Translations under genes and position numbers: made by a program
The notes under the pieces: model-generated
Seen by the model: the letters and a program-made list of their open reading frames with translations, nothing else
Database searches by the model: none
Told to the model about the DNA's origin: nothing
Shown: positions 1-5,898 of the stretch, piece after piece
Layout of the letters: each line of letters starts with the position of its first letter
How positions within the stretch are numbered: position 1 is the stretch's first letter
NCBI GenBank assembly: GCA_026389055.1
Contig: JAPLIO010000248.1
Location: 1 to 18,316, forward strand
Length of the DNA stretch: 18,316 nucleotides
Reading direction: 5' to 3'
From: Candidatus Melainabacteria bacterium
GTDB lineage: Bacteria; Cyanobacteriota; Vampirovibrionia; Vampirovibrionales; JAJTHC01

Positions 1-28
1 CCAAACCCATCACCTCCCCCCAAGTTTC

Positions 29-45
29 AAGGGGCTTCGCCCCTT
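29..45. repeat. short GC-rich hairpin AAGGGGC-TTC-GCCCCTT
   Basis: A perfect 7-bp stem (29-35 with 39-45) closes a UUC loop. No T-run follows on either strand, so it is a poor intrinsic terminator. A related AGGGGCTTGCCCCT hairpin occurs near 13274, which suggests a dispersed element. The rest of 1-218 shows no coding frame. It contains TCCTCGACTACGCTCGGAAT at about 132-151, an intergenic-repeat-like string, and then the ribosome binding site for the gene at 219. Confidence 0.45.
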
Positions 46-218
46 AACCCCTTCCAACATCTACACCCTAAACATTCTTATCGCCATATTGAGCAATGCG
101 AAACATCTCCCTAGACGGGTCAGGAGATTCCTCGACTACGCTCGGAATGACACATCATCTTTATTAATTCCCCCAGCATCCCCAACCCAAGCCGAAACAA
201 AAAGGAGACCCACCCACC

Positions 219-866
219 ATGATGGCAACCGTTTTAGACCTTCTTAACCAAGTACTACGCAGGGCTGGGCAATCTGCCTTAACCAACCTAACCAACCTAA
301 GCACCCCCGCCAAACAGTCGCTCGATTTTTTAGCCCAAATCTACACCGAACTACTACAAACCGTACCCGTACCCCAACTCTATCAAACCCAACTCGTACT
401 ACTAGCCGAAAACGAAAACACCGTAGACCTAAGCAACCTAAGCACCACCAATGATTTAGTCGTACTGCATAGGGTCTTCCTCGTTTCCACCAACGGGCTC
501 AATCAAACACCCCTATTTTACCTACCAGAACCCATGCCACCGCAAATTAATTTCGTTAGCAACCAACCCACCCACTTCACCTTCCAAAACAGTCAGCTAG
601 TTCTATTACCAACCCCCACCCAAGCCACCACGCTTTCAATAACCTACACCCCCAGCCCAGAAAGCTTCTATAACGCCACCGCCGAAGTGTACTTTCCGCT
701 AGGGTGGGAACGAGTGCTGGTACTAGGCACATTAGCCTATTTACAGCAGTTTTTAGGTGAAAGCAACGCCAACAATAGTTTTTTACAATACATGAACGCC
801 AAGCTTCAACTGAAAGCAAAAGCCCTTAAGCATAGTGATTTTCGGTTTAAAGGGTATCGATCGTAA
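219..866 (+). CDS. phage head-tail adaptor-like protein
   Basis: This 215-residue protein probably belongs to a short-tailed phage virion and would sit between portal and tail. The N-terminus (TVLDLLNQVLRRAGQSAL) and the segment around residues 160-180 (LGWERVLVLGTLAYLQQFLG) follow the pattern I know from podoviral adaptor proteins of the P22 gp4 / T7 gp11 type: helices at both ends around a beta-rich middle. The assignment rests on pattern and on gene order, because the next gene resembles a nozzle/stabilisation protein and the one after it a tail fibre. It starts with two ATG codons after AAAAAGGAG about 11 bases upstream. The leader at 197-218 is almost the same as that of the gene at 1078. 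Codons are rich in CTA, ACC and CCC. Portal, capsid and terminase genes, if present, lie outside the window. The phage origin is fairly sure, the exact role less so. Confidence 0.55.
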   Translation: MMATVLDLLNQVLRRAGQSALTNLTNLSTPAKQSLDFLAQIYTELLQTVPVPQLYQTQLVLLAENENTVDLSNLSTTNDLVVLHRVFLVSTNGLNQTPLFYLPEPMPPQINFVSNQPTHFTFQNSQLVLLPTPTQATTLSITYTPSPESFYNATAEVYFPLGWERVLVLGTLAYLQQFLGESNANNSFLQYMNAKLQLKAKALKHSDFRFKGYRS

Positions 867-1077
867 AAAACATGAAGCGGGACGACACACAGGTCGTCCC
901 CTACGAAGGAAAATTAATAGATTACCGTAGGGACGTGATTTATCACGTCCGCCCCATAATCCCCAAACGGACGTGATAAATCACGCCCCTACATGAATTT
1001 CTCGTAGAGGTGCGATTTATCGCATCCGCTCCTAGATTTAAGCCCCACATCAAACAAAAAAAGGAGACCACCCACCG
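867..1077. repeat. intergenic spacer filled by palindromic repeats
   Basis: The 211-base gap between two virion genes holds several palindromes. A hairpin at 879-900 (GGGACGAC, loop ACACAG, GTCGTCCC) has no T-run. A long hairpin occupies 927-992: its 25-base arms (927-951 and 968-992) match at 24 of 25 positions around a 16-base C/A-rich loop. A single arm-like copy lies at 1004-1028 (GTAGAGGTGCGATTTATCGC and on). The arms carry inner palindromes, CGTGATTTATCACG in one and TGCGATTTATCGCA in the other. A relative lies at 9229-9289. These look like REP/MITE-type elements. Confidence 0.8.
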
Positions 1078-2403
1078 ATGGCGATTTTCGACTACTTCAA
1101 CCTAAACGGAGGAATGAACCGCCTAGCCAACCGCATGGCCATTCCCCCCACCGAAGCCGACTGGATAGACAACCTGCACTGGCAAAACCAACAAGGCTGG
1201 AGCAACCAAAACACCGGCTGTAAAACCATGAACCCCACCAACACCCTAAACAACGGAGCCAACATTGTTTCCCTATTCGGGTTTTTGGATACCTACGGCG
1301 TGTACCAAACCCTAGCCCAAGCAGGCAACCAACTCTACAAAATAGACCCCCTAACAGGCGATATTTTAGACACCCTAGGCGAAGTTTCCAGTTCTCCCTG
1401 CCAATACACCGTGATTCTAGGCTGGTGCATTGTAGTAGGGAAAGATAAGCCCCCCCTAAGATGGAACGGGCAAACCGCCCTAGAACCCCTACCCAATTGG
1501 CCCCCCAATTTAGTAGATTATGTGGCAGGCAACCCTTCCCTAGCCGCCACCTATGCCAACAGGCTTATTCTAGCAGGAGACCCCACCTTCCCCAACGCCG
1601 TTTACATTTCCGCCAGCGAAGACCCCGAAACCTTCACCCCCAACAACGCCCTTGAAGAATCCGCCGGTGCCATTCAAGTTTCCCCTGGCGACGGGCAATA
1701 TATTACCGCTTTAGTACCCATGTTCGTTCCCTACACCAACGAACAAATTTTGCTTATTTTCAAGAATCGGTCTGTTTACGCCCTGAAAGGCAATAGTGCC
1801 AGCGATTTTACCCTTCAACAAGTAGCCAACCATGTAGGAGCAGTCAGCCCCAAAGCCGTACTAACCGTAGGGCAAGAAGTATGGTTTCTTTCCGAACAAG
1901 GCATCAGTTCCTTGGGAGTTAATAGCCAACTAGGCGTGCTAGCCTTGGGCAATTTATCTGCCAAAGTACAGCAATTAACCAGTAACCTCAACCGAAGTCA
2001 ACTACACAAAGCCTTTGCTTACCACGATATTACCAGACAAGAAGTGTGGTGGTGGGTAGCCGAAGGCAGTAGCAACATACCCAACCGTGTATGGATTCAA
2101 AAAAACCTAGAAGGCAACAGCGTATGGAGCTTACGAAGCGGACTTTCCGCTTTTTGCGGGTTAGCCCTACCCACAGGCGAACTAATAACAGGTACTAACG
2201 GTGGGGTTTGGCATCAGCAACGCATTGGAAACACTTACAACGGTAGTTCCATTGCGTGGCAATACAAAACTGCTCCGCTTTCGTTGGGGGCAGCCAGTTT
2301 AAGCAAACGCCTAATACCAATTCCAAGTTTAAATAGCGTGTTGAATATAGGGGAAATAGGCGAACGATTTCACCCACGCTGTATTAGCCTCTACCCAGCG
2401 TAA
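1078..2403 (+). pseudogene. phage tail nozzle/stabilisation-like protein, 5' part, split by IS630
   Basis: The first 412 codons (to 2313) are native. The rest of the open frame to 2403 reads into the insertion sequence and adds about 29 foreign residues. The N-terminus (GGMNRLANRMAIPPTEADWI) and the repeated beta-rich stretches with W/Y pairs (for example NRLILAGDP and NRSVYALKGN) resemble podoviral tail proteins of the P22 gp10 / T7 gp12 type, which build the nozzle below the adaptor. Joining CTA (2311-2313) to AGC (3400-3402) gives one 517-residue protein continuing into the fragment at 3398-3717 without a stop. AAAGGAG lies about 11 bases before the single ATG, in a leader copied from the gene at 219. 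The broken gene should stop functional tail assembly unless the element is excised precisely. The structural role is inferred from pattern and order. Confidence 0.7.
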
Positions 2404-2919
2404 AGCCTTCACTAAATAAGCTTCCACTGCATCCAACGTCTCAAAATAAGTATTGCCAAAAAACCGAGTCCGAACACCCTTCCACAACTGCTCCACAGGG
2501 TTCAATTGCGGGCTATACGGCGGTAAACAAATTAACCGAATATTAGCAGGAACAACCAGCCCCCCACTTCTATGCCAACCTGCACCATCCAAAACAAGCA
2601 CAATCTCATCTTCAGGGTAACGCTCACTTAATTCCTGCAAAAACAACGTCATACAAGCCGTATCCGCATACGGAAAAATCAACGAAACACTCTCTCCCGT
2701 CTTGGGTTCAATGGCACTATACGCATAGAGGTATTGCCGTATATGTTGAGCTTCCACTACTGAACGTTCACCCTTGGGTAACCATACTTTACGAACTTGG
2801 CAAATTTTGCCAAACCTCGCCTCATCCTGAAAAAATATCCGAACTGGCTTTTTTACTATTTTTGTAACAGAGGTAACGAATTCAGGGAGTTTTTTTGAAG
2901 AGGGTTTGAGCCTCCTCAT
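2329..2919 (-). CDS. IS630 transposase, DDE catalytic part (orfB)
   Basis: This is the catalytic half of the transposase. It cuts and rejoins the ends of the element at TA sites. The DDE triad is visible: FQDEARFG at about residues 30-37 (first Asp), VLDGAGWH at about 108-115 (second Asp), and LPPYSPQLNPVEQLW at about 132-146 (Glu). This layout is typical of IS630 DDE_3 domains. The frame overlaps the DNA-binding frame (2882-3340) by 38 bases and lies one base forward of it. Its nominal ATG has no ribosome site before it; the GAGGAGG present lies after the ATG. It is therefore probably made as a fusion: skipping one base at the A7 run (about 2890-2897) joins the frames into about 336 residues, the usual size for the family. 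Simple frame damage is the alternative. Confidence 0.9.
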   Translation of the reverse strand: MRRLKPSSKKLPEFVTSVTKIVKKPVRIFFQDEARFGKICQVRKVWLPKGERSVVEAQHIRQYLYAYSAIEPKTGESVSLIFPYADTACMTLFLQELSERYPEDEIVLVLDGAGWHRSGGLVVPANIRLICLPPYSPQLNPVEQLWKGVRTRFFGNTYFETLDAVEAYLVKALRWVEANTAWVKSFAYFPYIQHAI

Positions 2920-3340
2920 TATGGTTGGGATGCACTGGGCGAGGCACTTTTGCTTTCCAATCGTGGCGATTGAGCAGGTTGTAAACAGTTTGAAAGATGA
3001 CGGGTCTGCCCACCAGTGCGTTGAGTGCCTGGTGTAAATCGTAGATGCCGACCTTACCTTTGTGGCGTTGTAGTAGGTCTATTTCGGCTTGTTTACTGGG
3101 TAGTAGGCTATTGCGTACAATACCTTTTTTAGGATAGAGACTGTGAAGTCCGTGTTGTTGCACTTGGGCTTGAATACGTTGTACGTGTCGAAAGCCGAAA
3201 CCCGTATGTTGGGCTATTTTGGCTTGTGTTTTACCGTCGATTATTTTTAGTTTAATGCAGAGGAATCGGCGGTAGGTTTTCTTGTCGGTGAAGGTTTTTT
3301 CAAAGGCGAGTACGTCTTCTTTGGTGATCATGATTAGCAT
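2882..3340 (-). CDS. IS630 transposase, DNA-binding part (orfA)
   Basis: This 152-residue N-terminal half of the transposase recognises the inverted ends. It shows paired helix-turn-helix character: KTQAKIAQHTGFGFRHVQRI at about residues 37-56 is the first HTH, and a second winged-helix-like part covers about 75-125 (KVGIYDLHQALNALVGRPVI then VYNLLNRHDWKAKVPRPVHP). The end PVHPNHNEEAQTLFKK is the standard linker into the catalytic domain of IS630 proteins and stops just after an A7 run at TGA. Translation may begin at the first or fourth codon (both Met). The gene lies wholly within the element, with its start about 33 bases inside the right inverted repeat. Confidence 0.88.
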   Translation of the reverse strand: MLIMITKEDVLAFEKTFTDKKTYRRFLCIKLKIIDGKTQAKIAQHTGFGFRHVQRIQAQVQQHGLHSLYPKKGIVRNSLLPSKQAEIDLLQRHKGKVGIYDLHQALNALVGRPVIFQTVYNLLNRHDWKAKVPRPVHPNHNEEAQTLFKKTP

Positions 3341-3397
3341 CTTTCAAACAAACAATAATACCCCTCTATTATACGCTATTTAAACTTGGAATTGGTA

Positions 3398-3717
3398 TAA
3401 GCAGTGTGGATTTATACCTTCGGCAAATTAGCCAAAGTTCGCTAACCATCAATGCGGAATGGGATTTAGGACGTTCTGTTACTACGCCCCTAACCCCCAC
3501 GGTGGATGTAGGGTCTAATCAGCAAAGCAACCTGTACGGGCAAGCCGTTTACAACTTACAAAACTACAACGGTAGCTTATCAGGCGTAGTGCGGTTTTTC
3601 CCAGATGGCACAGGCAGTTTATTTCAGCTTTCACTTTCAGGTACGTTACCCCTACAACCGTTTACCCTAGAAGGGTTTTCATTTAGAACCATAGAAGGAG
3701 GCTCTGTTCAATTATGA
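3398..3717 (+). pseudogene. phage nozzle/stabilisation-like protein, 3' part
   Basis: This is the C-terminal 105 codons of the gene begun at 1078, cut off by the insertion sequence. Read from AGC at 3400 it continues the upstream frame (KRL-SSVDLYLRQISQSSLTI). As it stands it could only start at GTG 3406, which has no ribosome site and lies 9 bases beyond the element. The sequence is beta-rich (LSGVVRFFPDGTGSLFQLSL). Its TGA overlaps the ATG of the next gene (ATGA at 3714-3717), so translation of the tail-fibre gene was probably coupled to the intact 517-residue gene. The insertion may therefore also lower expression of that gene. Confidence 0.8.
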
Positions 3718-4955
3718 TGATGTCCAATATTCAACGCTTACGCCAAGGGCAAATGCAGAACGGTCAGCTAGTTAATGCCGACGATTTAAACGCCGAAATA
3801 GATCAACTACTAAACCAAAGTAACACCCATGACGATTTATTACTACAAAACAGCACCCTAACAGGCAATAAAGTGTTTGCCAACAGTGCCACAGTCAACC
3901 AAAATTTGACGGTACAGCAAACGGCTCAATTTAACCAATCCGTCAAAACTAACACCGTGTTAGAAGCTACCGCCAATAGTGGCGTAACCGTTGAAGGCGT
4001 GCGGATGCGGGATGGGATGATTCAACCGATGGCTCCAACCGTGTTAGCTCAAACCCCAGTTGATGGGGAATTGTGGTATCAGGCTAGTACGCAAGGGTTT
4101 TATTATGCCCAGCAAGGCACGAGGATGATTCGGAGTTATACCCCTAACCATGTGGCAGGCAAACCGCCAAAATGGTTAGATAATAACCGCATTCAGTTAC
4201 CCAGTGGCTTAGAAGCCATGGCAACCGATAGCAGTGGCAACCAAGCCCTCATTCGGGTGCCCGGTGCAGGGTTAGAATTAAACCTAAACACGGCGGGCGT
4301 TTTAGGCTTAGATAACGGCACCCGAGCCAACGATACCTTCTATTATGTATGGCTACTAGCCGATGCTAACATGAATGTTTCCGCCGTGTTTAGCACAAGC
4401 CCAACGGCGTTAAGCACCAGTATTCCCAGCACATGGGTTTATCGGCGAAGGTTGCCTGTGGTGTGTAAAACCTACCCCACTAGTATTACGTTAGGAAGTA
4501 CAACAACCGCTTACCCCAAAGCAGGGGCTATTGTGAAATTTATCATTCTGTATTGGGGAGCCACCGTTCACCAACAATATATTGTAACCAATAGTGCTAA
4601 CGTAAGCTACGCAGACCCCACAGGAGCTTGGACCATTGGTGAAAGCAACGTGGTATTTGATGGGATAGGCCCTTTTGATGTAAGTAACCCTTTTGGTGCA
4701 GCCATCAACATCACAAAATGGGTACCGCCTATTGATGTGCTTGCCCTTCAATTTGCTTGGAGCATTCGGGCTGCGGCAGGGGAATATCGGTTAAGCGATA
4801 GTGCTGGGAATCGGTATTGTTGCGTAGGGTCTACGGGTATGGGGCTAACCCCCATGTTACCGTTGGATAGTAACAGAACTATCAACTACTACAAAATGGG
4901 CGGGGCTGGTTCCGTGCTCAATTTAGATGTAGTTGGGTTTATTTTGGCAACGTAA
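3714..4955 (+). CDS. phage tail fibre / tip-like protein
   Basis: This 413-residue virion protein is likely to form the host-contacting end of the tail. Residues about 1-100 are helical and polar with repeated NSTLTGN/VNQNLTVQQT-like units, as in trimerising fibre shafts. Around residues 100-145 is the motif DGELWYQASTQGFYYAQQGT, a typical fibre repeat (VDGDLWYNSTTGKFR-like). From about 145 a module with PPKWLDNNRIQLPSG, NDTFYYVWLLADA, FSTSPTALSTSIPSTWVYRR follows the widely shared tail-fibre pattern. The C-terminal half (from about 235) is a distinct, Cys-containing beta domain that I do not recognise; it is probably the receptor-binding part. It starts with three ATG codons; AGGAGG lies 12 bases before the first, and ATGA overlaps the preceding stop. 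It is intact, but depends on an interrupted neighbour. Confidence 0.6.
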   Translation: MMMSNIQRLRQGQMQNGQLVNADDLNAEIDQLLNQSNTHDDLLLQNSTLTGNKVFANSATVNQNLTVQQTAQFNQSVKTNTVLEATANSGVTVEGVRMRDGMIQPMAPTVLAQTPVDGELWYQASTQGFYYAQQGTRMIRSYTPNHVAGKPPKWLDNNRIQLPSGLEAMATDSSGNQALIRVPGAGLELNLNTAGVLGLDNGTRANDTFYYVWLLADANMNVSAVFSTSPTALSTSIPSTWVYRRRLPVVCKTYPTSITLGSTTTAYPKAGAIVKFIILYWGATVHQQYIVTNSANVSYADPTGAWTIGESNVVFDGIGPFDVSNPFGAAINITKWVPPIDVLALQFAWSIRAAAGEYRLSDSAGNRYCCVGSTGMGLTPMLPLDSNRTINYYKMGGAGSVLNLDVVGFILAT

Positions 4956-5277
4956 TAGTAATGCTAAAGATTCACTGTCGTTTTCTATCATCGATGGTCG
5001 TTCCTAGCTTTCGCTGGTGGGCGTTAAGGGGGTTCTTGTTCGTTGATTGCCCTGCAATCACTCTGCTTGACACAGATGCTTAACACCCACCAGCTAAAGA
5101 CTGAAACGACAATCGATGATAGAATATGGCATTTAATGATTGAATTGGTATAATACCATTTTTAAATGAGTCTAATGTAAAACGTTTGCACTAGTCATTC
5201 AAGACGACTACCAGTTGAACCGATAGTAAAGAATAGCCCTTATTTTTTACTCTTTATTCTTTACTGGAGCTTTTTTT
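4956..5277. repeat. gene-free stretch with long inverted repeat, IS-end-like motif and 5' leader hairpin
   Basis: The 322 bases carry no convincing gene. Arms 4983-5028 and 5079-5124 form an imperfect inverted repeat of about 46 bases: TTCTATCATCGATGGTCGTT on the left faces AACGACAATCGATGATAGAA on the right. They enclose about 50 bases with a smaller GATTGC-CCT-GCAATC hairpin. The right arm recurs at 9400-9433 and 13344-13377. At 5142-5153 GAATTGGTATAA is identical to the right end of the IS630 element plus its flank. The final part (5225-5265) holds a separate inverted repeat next to the start of the following gene. Confidence 0.75.
5225..5265 (+). promoter_or_regulatory. leader inverted repeat just before a ribosome binding site
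   Basis: AGTAAAGAATA (5225-5235) and TATTCTTTACT (5255-5265) are perfect 11-bp complements around a T-rich 19-base loop. The right arm ends directly before GGAG (5266-5269), the ribosome site for ATG 5278. This could be an operator for a dimeric regulator or an RNA hairpin that limits access to the ribosome site. A weak terminator is less likely, since no T-run follows the second arm beyond the spacer T7. Confidence 0.45.
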
Positions 5278-5805
5278 ATGATGATGATGTCTAACAAAAA
5301 AACGTCTACCCCCAACGCCAATCAACGGTGGTATCAAAAAGATAAAACCTTATTATCTTTGGTTAATAAATTGCAAAAAATGCCCACTGCTTTAATGGAA
5401 ACTTATTGTAAGTGTATTATTGATTACGCCCTAGAGCTTTACAAACAAGATACGAATAAACGATTGTTTATTGAGGCGGGTTCTGAAAAACATCAGGGGT
5501 TAATTAAATCGCTTGATAAAAAACGGTGGTTCGATAAAAACCCCTATTCTTACCGTGCTTTTAATGGTTTATATTTAATGGATGAATTACGTCGTAATGA
5601 CTTGGCTCTACGCTTAATACAATCAGAATCGTTATTACATGCTTACAACCAACGGTGTTTACAGTGTGATTGTTCACCGAATTTGGACGTTGTGGGGCAT
5701 TTACTATTAGTTTTTGTTAATCAAGGCGAACAAGAAGCCTTATCAACACTCAATTTACTAGAAACCCAAGGGCAATTGGGGCGGTTAATTAATGCCTCTA
5801 ATTAA
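5278..5805 (+). CDS. protein of unknown function upstream of pilB
   Basis: I do not recognise this 175-residue protein. It is soluble-looking, with no signal peptide or membrane segment, rich in Lys/Arg/Asn in the first 60 residues and largely helical by appearance (LLSLVNKLQKMPTALMETYC, then LYLMDELRRNDLALRLIQSE). A Cys pair cluster (RCLQCDC, about residue 130) could bind metal or be incidental. It begins with four ATG codons after GGAG at 9-base spacing, so initiation should be efficient. It ends 70 bases before pilB, which is also plus strand and also begins with a methionine array, so the two may be co-transcribed. Base usage (AT-rich, TTA, AAA) differs from the C-rich phage genes upstream, so I place it with the chromosome. 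A pilus-related role is only a guess from position. Confidence 0.75.
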   Translation: MMMMSNKKTSTPNANQRWYQKDKTLLSLVNKLQKMPTALMETYCKCIIDYALELYKQDTNKRLFIEAGSEKHQGLIKSLDKKRWFDKNPYSYRAFNGLYLMDELRRNDLALRLIQSESLLHAYNQRCLQCDCSPNLDVVGHLLLVFVNQGEQEALSTLNLLETQGQLGRLINASN

Positions 5806-5874
5806 GAAGCAACCAATCCCTGCCAGCCTATTCTTTTGATGAAAAACTTCCAGTAATCGGAGCAGTCTGTTTTG

Positions 5875-5898
5875 ATGATGATGATGATGATGATGATG
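5875..5898 (+). repeat. (ATG)8 trinucleotide array at the pilB start
   Basis: Eight perfect ATG units begin the pilB reading frame, preceded by an in-phase TTG. Because the unit is three bases, a change in copy number keeps the frame. It would alter the number of start codons and N-terminal Met residues, and the distance from the ribosome site to the last start. Confidence 0.95.

Larger units (their letters stand above)
2315..3397 (-). mobile_element. complete IS630-family insertion sequence (about 1083 bp)
   Basis: Perfect 25-bp inverted ends lie at 2315-2339 and 3373-3397, each beginning TACCAATTCCAAGTTTAAAT at the outside. The flanks carry TAA on both sides (2312-2314 and 3398-3400), consistent with the TA target choice of IS630/Tc1-mariner transposases. 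The element is inserted opposite to the phage gene and holds two overlapping transposase frames on the minus strand. Identical ends, an intact duplication and a target gene that re-reads cleanly suggest recent insertion. The stop codon of the second frame (2329-2331) lies inside the inverted repeat. Confidence 0.93.

Noticed and set aside
879..900. Intrinsic terminator after the adaptor gene
   Set aside because: The 8-bp stem is good but is followed by CTACG rather than a T-run; it fits the local palindrome family better.
3406..3717. A separate small 103-residue gene
   Set aside because: Its GTG lies just past the IS element without a ribosome site, and the frame continues the gene at 1078 once the element is removed.
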